A stretch of DNA of 64,000 nt from Pseudarthrobacter sp. MM222 (GTDB lineage Bacteria; Actinomycetota; Actinomycetes; Actinomycetales; Micrococcaceae). The stretch is from NCBI RefSeq assembly GCF_947090775.1, contig NZ_OX352321.1, positions 2,046,001 to 2,110,000 of the forward strand. The letters run 5' to 3'. The notes below the pieces were generated by a model. The model saw nothing but the letters and a program-made list of their open reading frames with translations, did no database searches and was not told the origin of the DNA. The number at the start of each line of letters is the position of its first letter. Position 1 is the first letter of the stretch. The position numbers and the translations under genes were made by a program. Positions 34,733-43,054 of this stretch are shown here, in pieces.

Positions 34733-35401
34733 GTGGAGTCCTTTTTCGATTTCGTCGGCGATTTCTGGTGGCTGGTGTTTCCGCTGAGCGGACTCATGGG
34801 AAGCTGGGCCCGTTCGTGGTCCAAGGCGAGCGAACGCCGGCATCGCCGCCGCGTGGAGCTCTACCGGCTGCGCAACCATGCAGCAGCCGCGGAGCAGGCG
34901 AGCCAGGCCGAGGTCCAGTCGCTCCTCGCGGCCCACGACGACGCGAACCGGCGCTGGCTGGCCTACGAACTCGACGTGGGGAAACTCATTGATTTCCCCA
35001 TAATGACGGACGTGCGTGAACCTCTCACGGTGGCTTTCCTGCGCGCCAAGCGGGAGGCGGACGGGCTGCGGCCGGACACGCCCGGCGACCTCACTTCGGC
35101 GGCCCGGCTGATGGAATATCGCGCGGCCGTGCGCAGCTTCGAGGTGGCCTTCGACGTGGCGGAGCGGGAGGCGCGGCGCATCAAGGACAGCAACTTCACG
35201 GGCCCCGAGCGCGCGCGGCTCGAGACGGCGCGGAAACTGCTCAGGATTGCCTCCGACGCCGCCGCCACGCCGGCCGAGCGGCAGACGGCGTACAAACGGG
35301 CCCGGCGGGAGCTGGACGGCCTCATCGTGCTGCCGGACGTCACGCTGGCGGCGCTCGAGGAAAAGATGGCCGGAATGCTGGACGCCGGCCCCAAGGGCTA
35401 A
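34733..35401 (+). CDS. Hypothetical protein with N-terminal membrane helix and helical body
   Basis: A 222-residue protein with GTG start and GGGAGG ribosome site. One hydrophobic, aromatic segment sits at the N-terminus ('FFDFVGDFWWLVFPLSGLMG'), followed by a basic patch ('ERRHRRRVELYRLRNH') and then about 180 residues that look almost entirely alpha-helical and charged, with Ala/Glu/Arg-rich stretches suited to coiled coils. It is probably anchored in the membrane with a cytosolic body. I do not recognise a family name. It lies 104 bases after the stress protein and 52 before a HAD-like gene, same strand. Confidence 0.75.
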   Translation: MESFFDFVGDFWWLVFPLSGLMGSWARSWSKASERRHRRRVELYRLRNHAAAAEQASQAEVQSLLAAHDDANRRWLAYELDVGKLIDFPIMTDVREPLTVAFLRAKREADGLRPDTPGDLTSAARLMEYRAAVRSFEVAFDVAEREARRIKDSNFTGPERARLETARKLLRIASDAAATPAERQTAYKRARRELDGLIVLPDVTLAALEEKMAGMLDAGPKG

Positions 35402-35453
35402 CGGCCACGGCGACGGCGGCAGGTAGTCAGGCGGAGGGTGAAAGGTCACGCCG

Positions 35454-35948
35454 GTGACAAATGTCTCTCTGTACCTCGATGTGGACGGGGTCATCTGTCC
35501 GTTTGGCGCCACCGGCAGCACCGACTGGGGTTCGGCCTGGCGCAGCTCCGACGCCGGCCTCCTAGAGGTCAGCTACGCCGCCGAACTGGTGACCGCCCTG
35601 AATGACCTGTCCGGCAGACCGGACTTGCGCTTCGTCTGGCTGACCAGCTGGGAAGGCATGGCACCGGAGTTCCTGTGTCCGGCCATCGGGCTGGACGGAC
35701 GGCGCTGGCCGGTCCTGGCCAGCGACGGATTTGGCGGCAGTAACAGTTGGTGGAAGCTCCAGGCGATCCAGCAGGACCTTGAAACGATCGCGCCCGACCG
35801 TGCGGTGTGGATCGATGACCAGCTCGATTTTGAGCGGGAGGCACATGCCTGGGCCGAGTACTTGGGGGCGCGACTCCTGTTGATCTCACCCCACCCCCGG
35901 CGGGGGCTGTCCAGAGCCGAGCTGGAGTCTGTGCGGGCATTTCTGTAG
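35454..35948 (+). CDS. HAD-superfamily hydrolase-like protein
   Basis: A 164-residue protein with a compact HAD fold. Motif I is 'LYLDVDGVICPFG' (nucleophile Asp9 and Asp11), motif II 'FVWLTSWEG' (Thr), motif III probably the Lys of 'SWWKLQAI', and motif IV 'AVWIDDQLD' (two Asp). No cap domain is visible, so the substrate may be a macromolecule or open-faced compound; secreted-domain or polynucleotide roles cannot be told apart. The GTG start gives the motif at the usual distance from the N-terminus. Confidence 0.8.
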   Translation: MTNVSLYLDVDGVICPFGATGSTDWGSAWRSSDAGLLEVSYAAELVTALNDLSGRPDLRFVWLTSWEGMAPEFLCPAIGLDGRRWPVLASDGFGGSNSWWKLQAIQQDLETIAPDRAVWIDDQLDFEREAHAWAEYLGARLLLISPHPRRGLSRAELESVRAFL

Positions 35949-36109
35949 AGGCTGCTGTTTTGCCCTGCTGTCATTCCCACGTACGATCTATAGGGTTTCA
36001 AGCTACTTTGCCCAGCGCCGCAAGTCCTCCCGGTCGACGACTGGATGAACTCTGTGCGGTAACGGATAAATGAAACTGCTGACCGTCGACTCTGCAGATT
36101 GGGCAACAG

Positions 36110-37321
36110 GTGGAAATCACCGTAATGGTGGCGCTAGTTATAACGCTGGCGCTTTTCTTCGACTTCACCAACGGATTTCATGACACCGCCAACGCGATGG
36201 CCACGCCCATCGCGACCGGTGCCATCAAACCCAAAACGGCAGTCGCCCTCGCGGCGGTGCTGAATCTGGTGGGCGCGTTTCTTTCCACGGAAGTGGCCAA
36301 GACCGTGTCCGGCGGGATCATCAAGGAAGGCTCCGACGGGATCCAGATCACCCCGGACATCATCTTCGCGGGACTGATGGGGGCCATTCTCTGGAACATG
36401 ATCACCTGGCTGAAGGGCCTGCCGTCCAGCTCCTCGCACGCGCTTTTCGGCGGCCTGATCGGCGCCGCCATCGCCGGCATCGGCATCCACTCGATCAACT
36501 TCGCGAGCCTCATGCAGAAGGTGATCCTCCCGGCGATCTTCGCTCCGGTCATCGCCGCCGGTGTCGCCTACCTATGCACGCGCCTGGCCTACGCGCTGAC
36601 CGCACGGCATGACCCCGAAACCGGCAGCAAGCTCACCCAGAAGCGCGGCGGCTTCCGCACCGGTCAGATCTTCACCTCCAGCCTGGTGGCGCTCGCCCAC
36701 GGAACCAACGACGCTCAGAAGACCATGGGCATCATCACGCTCGTGCTGATTGCCGCGGGCACCCAGCAGCCCGGCTCCGGTCCCCAGTTCTGGGTCATCG
36801 CCTCCTGCGCCCTCGCCATCGCCATCGGCACCTACGCCGGCGGCTGGCGGATCATCCGCACCATGGGATCCGGACTCACCGACGTGAAGCCGGCCCAGGG
36901 CTTCGCCGCGGAAAGCAGCACGGCCTCCGCCATCCTTGCCTCCTCGCACCTGGGCTTTGCCCTGTCCACCACCCAGGTGGCCTCCGGCTCCGTAATCGGT
37001 TCGGGCCTCGGCCGCCGCGGCACCTCCGTCCGCTGGGGAACCGCAGGAAAGATTGCGCTCGGCTGGCTCTTCACCCTCCCCGCCGCCGGAATCGTCGGCG
37101 CGCTCACCGCCCTTCTGGTGAAGACCGGCGTCGTCGGCGTGGTCATCGCCGCCATCGCCGGCACCGGCGCCGTGCTTTACATGTTCCTCCACTCGAGGAA
37201 ATCCCATGTGGGCCACCATAACGCCGTCGAGGTCGAAGAAGCCGGCCAGGCCGTGAGGTTCCGCAAGAAGAAGGCGATTGCCGTCAGTCGCACAAACAAC
37301 AAGCCAAAGGGTGGCCAGTAA
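36110..37321 (+). CDS. pit: Inorganic phosphate transporter, PiT family
   Basis: A 403-residue membrane protein with about ten hydrophobic segments and the two PiT signatures, 'FFDFTNGFHDTANAMATPI' near residue 15 and 'ALAHGTNDAQKTMGII' near residue 200. It imports phosphate (as metal-phosphate) with protons or sodium at low affinity. A long cytosolic basic tail follows the last helix ('FRKKKAIAVSRTNNKPKGG'). The start is GTG at 36110. The stop overlaps the ATG of the next small gene (TAATG), so the two are co-translated. Confidence 0.94.
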   Translation: MEITVMVALVITLALFFDFTNGFHDTANAMATPIATGAIKPKTAVALAAVLNLVGAFLSTEVAKTVSGGIIKEGSDGIQITPDIIFAGLMGAILWNMITWLKGLPSSSSHALFGGLIGAAIAGIGIHSINFASLMQKVILPAIFAPVIAAGVAYLCTRLAYALTARHDPETGSKLTQKRGGFRTGQIFTSSLVALAHGTNDAQKTMGIITLVLIAAGTQQPGSGPQFWVIASCALAIAIGTYAGGWRIIRTMGSGLTDVKPAQGFAAESSTASAILASSHLGFALSTTQVASGSVIGSGLGRRGTSVRWGTAGKIALGWLFTLPAAGIVGALTALLVKTGVVGVVIAAIAGTGAVLYMFLHSRKSHVGHHNAVEVEEAGQAVRFRKKKAIAVSRTNNKPKGGQ

Positions 37322-37542
37322 TGAAGTGGCTGGAACTCCTGCAGGTCGCGGGCGCAACGCTCGTCGCCGCGGTAACCGTCGTCGTCCTCTACTCCCTGGG
37401 AGTCCGGCTCACCGCCATTGCCGGCGACGTCCAGGAGAGCAGGCCGGGCTGGGTGCGGCCGCTGGCTTACGTCTGCTTCGGCCTGTGCGGCATCGCCGTC
37501 CTCTTCGGGCTCTACCTGATCATTCCCTACTTCAGCAAGTAG
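37321..37542 (+). CDS. Small membrane protein coupled to the phosphate transporter
   Basis: A 73-residue protein starting on the last base of the pit stop codon. It has two hydrophobic helices ('LLQVAGATLVAAVTVVVLYSLG', split here, residues 5-26, and 'YVCFGLCGIAVLFGLYLII', about 48-66) with a short polar loop. The one-base overlap indicates translational coupling and suggests a subunit or regulator of the transporter; this is inference from position only. Confidence 0.8.
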   Translation: MKWLELLQVAGATLVAAVTVVVLYSLGVRLTAIAGDVQESRPGWVRPLAYVCFGLCGIAVLFGLYLIIPYFSK

Positions 37543-37584
37543 CCTGCTCTGGGCACTCCCGGCCGGAATCGCTAGGCTGGGGCC

Positions 37585-38136
37585 ATGCCGAGCTTCCAGT
37601 ATTTCGTGGCCTCGTCCCTCGACGGATTCATCGCGACCACCGATGACAACCTGGACTGGCTGTTGCAGTTCGACGGTTTCGCCGGCGGCAAGGAAAGCTA
37701 CGACGCGTTCATGGCCGAGGTGGGGTGCATCGTCATGGGCGGCCAAACGTACGCCTGGCTGATGAAGCATGAACCCGGCAACTGGCCCTATCCGACCACG
37801 CCGTGCTGGGTGTTCACCCGCCACGAGCTCTCGGCCCCCAAAGGGGCCGACATCACGTTCGTCCGGGGGCCGGTCGGGGAGTTTGTCGAGGACCTCAAGG
37901 AGCGGGCCGGCGCGCGGAACGTCTGGATCGTGGGCGGCGGCCTACTCGCCGCGCAGTTCGCCGACGCCGGAGCGCTGGACGAACTGATCATCTCGATCAT
38001 CCCGGTGGTGCTTGGCAACGGCAAGGCGGTGCTTCCGATGACCGGCCCGACGCCGCCGCTGGAACTGATCTCCTCCCACACCATGGGCCGGGGAATCGTG
38101 GAGCTGCGTTACGGCTTCGGCAGCCTGCGGGTCTGA
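37585..38136 (+). CDS. Dihydrofolate reductase/RibD C-terminal-like oxidoreductase
   Basis: A 183-residue protein with the RibD_C/DHFR-like fold: 'YFVASSLDGFIATTDDNLDWL' at the N-terminus, 'IVMGGQTYAWL', 'CWVFTRHEL', 'NVWIVGGGLLAAQFADAGALDELIISIIPVVLGNGK'. Family members are NADPH-dependent reductases of mostly unknown substrate; some are annotated from YyaP/YwjB-like genes. TAGGCT at 37573-37578 lies 6 bases before the ATG, so the transcript is probably leaderless. Confidence 0.87.
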   Translation: MPSFQYFVASSLDGFIATTDDNLDWLLQFDGFAGGKESYDAFMAEVGCIVMGGQTYAWLMKHEPGNWPYPTTPCWVFTRHELSAPKGADITFVRGPVGEFVEDLKERAGARNVWIVGGGLLAAQFADAGALDELIISIIPVVLGNGKAVLPMTGPTPPLELISSHTMGRGIVELRYGFGSLRV

Positions 38137-38157
38137 GTCGCTGGGATCCGCTGGGGT

Positions 38158-38622
38158 CTACGGGGCGATGTCCCGGATCAGGTTTGTGATGCGCGCGGTG
38201 GACAGCCGGCGGCCGTGTTCGTCGGTCATGACGATTTCATGCGTGGTGAGGGTACGGCCCAGGTGGATGGCCGTGCACGTCCCCGTGACCGTGCCAGCCG
38301 AGACGGCCCGGTGGTGCGTAGCGCCGACCTCTATTCCGAGGGCCTGGCGATTGGGACCTGCGTGCATTCCGGCTGCAAAGGAACCCAGGGTTTCGGCGAG
38401 GACCACATGAGCCCCGCCGTGCAGGATGCCGGCCACCTGGGTGTTGCCTTCCACCGGCATGGTGGCCACCGTGCGCTCGGGACTCATCTCCAGGAAATGG
38501 ATCCCCATTTTGACCACGAGGGTGCCGACGCCGTACTGGCCCAGCCAGCCGTGCATTGCCTCGGGAACTCCGGCGGCCGCCAGTTCGGCCGCAAACGGGC
38601 CGGGCGTGAAATTGTCCATCAT
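38158..38622 (-). CDS. PaaI-like hotdog-fold thioesterase
   Basis: A 154-residue acyl-CoA thioesterase of the PaaI/YdiI type. The core is 'LGIHFLEMSPERTVATMPVEGNTQVAGILHGGAHVVLAETLGSFA', shown in part: the 'NTQVAGILHGGAHVVLAETLG' stretch carries the HGG motif and catalytic Glu, and 'GIEVGATHHRAVSAGTVTGTC' forms the dimer strand. It cleaves aromatic or hydroxylated acyl-CoA esters; the exact substrate cannot be told. The ATG lies only 19 bases from the divergent polA start, so the promoters overlap. Confidence 0.88.
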   Translation of the reverse strand: MMDNFTPGPFAAELAAAGVPEAMHGWLGQYGVGTLVVKMGIHFLEMSPERTVATMPVEGNTQVAGILHGGAHVVLAETLGSFAAGMHAGPNRQALGIEVGATHHRAVSAGTVTGTCTAIHLGRTLTTHEIVMTDEHGRRLSTARITNLIRDIAP

Positions 38623-38641
38623 GCCAACTAGGCTGGCACCT
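38623..38641. promoter_or_regulatory. Compact divergent promoter between thioesterase and polA
   Basis: On the plus strand TAGGCT (38629-38634) stands 7 bases before the polA GTG. On the minus strand CAGCCT, overlapping the same bases, stands 7 bases before the thioesterase ATG. Both genes are therefore probably leaderless and share the -10 region. The minus-strand box deviates from TANNNT at its first base. Confidence 0.6.
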
Positions 38642-41467
38642 GTGAGTGAAACTACCAAACCGGCCCTTTCCCCCCTCTCAGCAGACGCAGCAGCAGCGAA
38701 CGCATCCGTCCTGCTCGCTGAACCAGTCCAGAAGCCCCGCCGCTCCGGCGCGGGGGTTTCAGCGACGGAGGCGCCGGTGGTTCCCATCACTGACCAGCCC
38801 CGCTTGCTGGTCCTCGACGGCCACTCCATGGCCTTCCGGGCCTTCTTCGCCCTGCCGGCGGACAAATTCTCCACTATGAACGGTCAGCACACCAATGCGA
38901 TCCATGGGTTTACCTCCATGCTGATCAACCTCATCAAGGAACAGAAGCCCACGCACATTGCCGTGGCCTTCGACGTCTCGGATGAGACCACGCACCGCAA
39001 GACGGAGTACAGCGATTACAAAGGCGGCCGCAACGAAACTCCCCGGGAGATGAGCGGCCAGATCGACCTCATCGACCAGGTCATGGGCGCGTGGGGGATC
39101 AAGACGATCAAGCTCCCCGGCTACGAGGCCGACGACATCCTGGCCACCCTGGCCACGATGGGCGAAAAGGCCGGCTACGAGGTGCTGCTGGTCTCGGGCG
39201 ACCGCGACGCCTTCCAGCTCATCACGGACAACGTCTTCGTGCTCTACCCGAAGAAGGGCGTAAGCGACATTCCCCGCATGGACGCGGAAGCCATCCAAGA
39301 GAAGTACTTCGTCAGCCCCGCCCAGTACTCGGACCTGGCCGCCCTGGTGGGGGAGTCGGCGGACAACCTTCCCGGCGTTCCCGGCGTCGGCCCCAAGACG
39401 GCGGCCAAGTGGATCAACCTCTATGGCGGACTGGAGGGAGTCCTCGAGAACCTGGATTCCATCGGCGGGAAGGTCGGAGACGCCCTTCGCGAACATGTGG
39501 AATCGGTTAAACGGAACCGGCGGCTGAACAGGCTGCACACCGATCTGGAGCTGCCGGTCACGCTGGACGAGCTCGCCGATCCGCGGCCGGATCAGGCTGC
39601 CCTCGAGGAGTTGTTCGACACCCTCGAATTCAAGACCATCCGCAGCCGGCTCTTTGCCCTGTACGGCGAGGAGACCACGGAAAGCGCGGAGCGGGAAAGC
39701 ATCGACACCCCGCAATTCGGAACCCCCGCCGATGCAGCCGAGCTGGCCGCCTTCCTGGCCGGAGGCGCCGGGCAGCGATCCGCGGTCGCCGTCGACCTCG
39801 TTCCGGGCCGGATCGGCGAGGATGCCGCCGCGCTGTCGATCGTCCGTGACGGCGCCGCGGCCTACATCGAGCTGGCCAGCCAGGACGCCGACGCCGAGAA
39901 CGTCCTGGCCGCCTGGTTGCGGGATCCCGGGGCGCCCAAGGTGATGCACGGGTTCAAGGCCGCCCTCAAGGCACTGGCCGCGCGCGGGTTGGACCTCCAG
40001 GGCGTGGTGGATGACACGTCGATCTCGGGCTACCTGATTGAACCCGACCGCCGCAGCTACGAGCTCGCGGAGTTGGCGCAGCACCACCTCAACATCGGGC
40101 TCTCCACCGCCGCGGCGAAAGCCGGACAGTTGGAGCTGGACTTTGATGGCGATGAAGCGGCCGCCGGTGCGCTCGTCCAGGTTGCCGCCGTCGTCCACGC
40201 CCTGAGCCGGTACTTCGAGGCGGAGCTGAAGGAGCGCCAGGCGCAGCAACTCTTGTCCACCCTCGAGCTTCCGGTCAGCCGGGTCCTGGCCGACATGGAA
40301 CTCGCCGGGATCTCCATCGATATGCAGCGGATGGAGGAGCAGCTGTCCGATCTCGCCAAGGTGATCGACAACGCGCAGGAGCTGGCGTTCGCCGCGATCG
40401 GCCACGAGGTGAACCTGGGATCGCCCAAGCAGCTGCAGACGGTGCTGTTCGACGAGCTCCAGCTGCCCAAGACCAAGAAGATCAAGTCCGGTTACACCAC
40501 GGACGCGGCCTCGCTGAAGAACCTCCTGGAAAAGACCGGGCATGAATTCCTGGTCCAGCTGATGGCGCACCGCGAATCCGCCAAGTTGCGGCAGATGCTG
40601 GAGACGCTGAAGAAGTCTGTCGCCGAGGACGGCCGGATCCACACCACGTACGCGCAAAACGTGGCGGCAACGGGGCGGATCTCGTCCAACAACCCGAACC
40701 TGCAGAACATCCCCATCCGCAGTGAGGAGGGCCGCCGCGTGCGCGGCATCTTCGTCGTCAGCGACGGCTATGAGTGCCTGCTCTCGGCGGACTACTCGCA
40801 GATCGAAATGCGGATCATGGCGCACCTCTCCGGCGACGCCGGGCTGATCGCGGCCTACCGGGACGGCGAGGACCTGCACCGCTTCGTGGGCTCCAACATC
40901 TTCCATGTGCCCACCGAGGAAGTCACCAGCGCGATGCGCTCCAAGGTCAAGGCGATGTCCTACGGCCTGGCCTACGGGCTGACCTCCTTCGGGCTCTCCA
41001 AGCAACTGGAGATTTCCGTGGATGAGGCACGGACCCTCATGAAGGAATACTTCGACCGGTTCGGCGCTGTCCGCGACTACCTGCGCGGCGTCGTGGACCA
41101 GGCCCGCATCGACGGCTACACCGCCACCATCGAAGGCCGCCGGCGCTACCTTCCGGACCTCACCAGCTCCGACCGGCAGCTTCGCGAGAACGCGGAGCGC
41201 ATCGCGCTGAACTCACCCATCCAGGGATCTGCTGCTGACATCATCAAGCGGGCCATGCTGGGCGTCTCCGGCGCCCTGGCGGAACAGGGGCTCAAGTCGC
41301 GCATGCTCCTCCAGGTACATGACGAACTGGTCCTCGAAGTCGCCACCGGGGAGCGGGAGGCCGTCGAGAAGCTGGTCACCGAACAGATGGGCGCAGCGGC
41401 CGACCTCAGCGTGCCGCTGGACGTACAGATCGGCGTCGGTCCCACCTGGTACGACGCCGGGCACTAG
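38642..41467 (+). CDS. polA: DNA polymerase I
   Basis: A 941-residue family A polymerase. The N-terminal 5'-3' exonuclease ('LLVLDGHSMAFRAFFAL', 'YEADDILATLA', 'SGDRDAFQLITD', 'GVPGVGPKTAAKWI') is complete. The middle domain lacks the D-x-E motif ('VAVDLVPGRIG' instead), so there is no 3'-5' proofreading, as in other actinobacteria. The polymerase domain has motif A 'SADYSQIEMRIMAHLS', motif B 'RSKVKAMSYGLAYGL' and motif C 'LQVHDELVLE'. The ORF is open further upstream, but similarity, the -10 box and the divergent gene all support GTG 38642. A disordered Ala/Ser-rich leader of about 50 residues precedes the exonuclease. Confidence 0.96.
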   Translation: MSETTKPALSPLSADAAAANASVLLAEPVQKPRRSGAGVSATEAPVVPITDQPRLLVLDGHSMAFRAFFALPADKFSTMNGQHTNAIHGFTSMLINLIKEQKPTHIAVAFDVSDETTHRKTEYSDYKGGRNETPREMSGQIDLIDQVMGAWGIKTIKLPGYEADDILATLATMGEKAGYEVLLVSGDRDAFQLITDNVFVLYPKKGVSDIPRMDAEAIQEKYFVSPAQYSDLAALVGESADNLPGVPGVGPKTAAKWINLYGGLEGVLENLDSIGGKVGDALREHVESVKRNRRLNRLHTDLELPVTLDELADPRPDQAALEELFDTLEFKTIRSRLFALYGEETTESAERESIDTPQFGTPADAAELAAFLAGGAGQRSAVAVDLVPGRIGEDAAALSIVRDGAAAYIELASQDADAENVLAAWLRDPGAPKVMHGFKAALKALAARGLDLQGVVDDTSISGYLIEPDRRSYELAELAQHHLNIGLSTAAAKAGQLELDFDGDEAAAGALVQVAAVVHALSRYFEAELKERQAQQLLSTLELPVSRVLADMELAGISIDMQRMEEQLSDLAKVIDNAQELAFAAIGHEVNLGSPKQLQTVLFDELQLPKTKKIKSGYTTDAASLKNLLEKTGHEFLVQLMAHRESAKLRQMLETLKKSVAEDGRIHTTYAQNVAATGRISSNNPNLQNIPIRSEEGRRVRGIFVVSDGYECLLSADYSQIEMRIMAHLSGDAGLIAAYRDGEDLHRFVGSNIFHVPTEEVTSAMRSKVKAMSYGLAYGLTSFGLSKQLEISVDEARTLMKEYFDRFGAVRDYLRGVVDQARIDGYTATIEGRRRYLPDLTSSDRQLRENAERIALNSPIQGSAADIIKRAMLGVSGALAEQGLKSRMLLQVHDELVLEVATGEREAVEKLVTEQMGAAADLSVPLDVQIGVGPTWYDAGH

Positions 41468-41534
41468 GCTTTTCGGCCCCGGCGTTCCCGGGGCCGCAGG
41501 ATTCACCGGCAGTTCTTTTCACAGGGGGAAGTAC

Positions 41535-42824
41535 GTGGCAGAAAAGTACGAAATCAGGCGGTTCCGCGCGGCAGAAAAGGGCGGACCCGGCTACGCGGCG
41601 GGCGCGGGGTGGTTCCTCGGCGTCGCCGTCGGCTTCTACGACGACCGGCACAAGGAAGAGTTTGTGGACAAGGTCCTGGCCATGAACCGGGCGGATAACC
41701 GGGAACTGACCGGGGTGTACCAGAACGGCGAGGTGGCAGCCCACTCCCTGGCCGCGGACGTTCCGGTCGCCACCTTCGCGACCTTCCGCAAGGAGCTGAA
41801 CATCGGCTACGGCCGGCAGCTGCCAACCCACATGGTCACCGCCGTCACGGTGCGCGGCACGCACCGCCGCCAGGGGCTGTTGCGCCGCATGATGACGGAG
41901 GATCTGACTGCCGCCCGGGCGGACGGGATGGCCGTAGCCGCCCTGACCGCCTCCGAAGCGTCGATCTACGGCCGGTTCGGCTACGGCGTCGCCACCTTTG
42001 AACGCAGCATCCAGGTGGACACCGGGCCGCGGTTCCAGCTCCGGCACGGCGCCACCGGCCGGGTGGAAATTGCCGACCCCAAGGTCCTGCTGGACCTTGC
42101 CCCGGAGGTGTTTGCCCGCGTCCACCGGCATACTCCGGGTTCGCTGGGCCGCCAGGAAGCGTACCGGCAAAGAGTCTCCGGCGCCTGGTCCAGGGACGGC
42201 ACGGAGGACGGTGCGGTCAAATGTGCCCTGCACTACGACGCCGACGGGACCGTGGACGGCTACGTTTCCTACAAGTTTGCTGGCTGGGAGGCGAAGCCTC
42301 CGACGGTGAAGATCGTGGACCTGCTGGCCGCCACCGACGCCGCCTATCTGGAGCTGTGGCAGTTCCTCGGCAGCATCGACATCGTGGAGCGGGTCAGCTG
42401 GGAGGAGGCGCCGGTCGACGATCCGCTGGGCTGGGCGCTGGAAGACCCGCGCTGCATCGAGGCCTCGGACCAGCGCGACATGCTCTGGCTCAGGATCCTG
42501 GACACCGAGGCGGCACTGGCGGCGCGTTCCTATGCCGCGGACGGCACTCTCGTCCTGCGGATCCGGGACAGCCTGGGCCTCGCCGGCGGGACGTTCGAGC
42601 TGGTGGTGCGCAGCGGCGACGCCACCGTCAGCCGGCTGGCGGAGGACCGCGGAGCGGACCTGGACATGGACGTCGCGACGCTGGGCTCGCTCTACCTCGG
42701 CGGTGTCTGCCCGGTTACGCTGGTTGCAGCCGGCCGGATCAGCCAACCCGCCGCGGGCGCGGCGCTGACCGCCCGGCGGATGTTCGCCGTCGAACGCGCA
42801 CCGCATTGCCTCACGCACTTCTAG
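41535..42824 (+). CDS. Eis-like GNAT N-acetyltransferase
   Basis: A 429-residue protein with the three-part Eis architecture: N-terminal GNAT domain ('HMVTAVTVRGTHRRQGLLRRMMTEDL', acetyl-CoA P-loop, about residue 110), second GNAT-like domain ('ASIYGRFGYGVATFERSI' onward), and a C-terminal sterol-carrier-protein-like domain ('GTFELVVRSGDATVSRLAEDRGADLDMDVATLGSLYLGG', split). It ends in 'PHCLTHF', where a free C-terminal Phe carboxylate is the catalytic base in mycobacterial Eis. Eis acetylates aminoglycosides and other amines; here the natural substrate is unknown. The GTG start is preceded by AGGGGGAA. Confidence 0.9.
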   Translation: MAEKYEIRRFRAAEKGGPGYAAGAGWFLGVAVGFYDDRHKEEFVDKVLAMNRADNRELTGVYQNGEVAAHSLAADVPVATFATFRKELNIGYGRQLPTHMVTAVTVRGTHRRQGLLRRMMTEDLTAARADGMAVAALTASEASIYGRFGYGVATFERSIQVDTGPRFQLRHGATGRVEIADPKVLLDLAPEVFARVHRHTPGSLGRQEAYRQRVSGAWSRDGTEDGAVKCALHYDADGTVDGYVSYKFAGWEAKPPTVKIVDLLAATDAAYLELWQFLGSIDIVERVSWEEAPVDDPLGWALEDPRCIEASDQRDMLWLRILDTEAALAARSYAADGTLVLRIRDSLGLAGGTFELVVRSGDATVSRLAEDRGADLDMDVATLGSLYLGGVCPVTLVAAGRISQPAAGAALTARRMFAVERAPHCLTHF

Positions 42825-42868
42825 GCGCAAAACGACCGCCGGCCGACCGCGCGGCAGCCCGTTGCGCT

Positions 42869-42898
42869 TTGACCGGCGTTGACGAAAACGACTAGACT
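42869..42898 (+). promoter_or_regulatory. Strong promoter of rpsA
   Basis: TTGACC (42869-42874) and TAGACT (42893-42898) are separated by 18 bases, close to the primary sigma-factor consensus. Transcription would start near 42905, giving a leader of about 150 nt before the rpsA ATG. Confidence 0.8.
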
Positions 42899-43054
42899 AA
42901 GCGGGCGTGGACTACGTGCGCGCATCTACAATCCACAAAATCAGGAAGACCCGGCTGATCGCAGTTGAGACGCCGTGTGCTTGGCCTGCATTCCATAATG
43001 CGGGATAAGCGGTTTCCCTGACCGACTAACTATCCACAACGGAGCCCCTACTAC

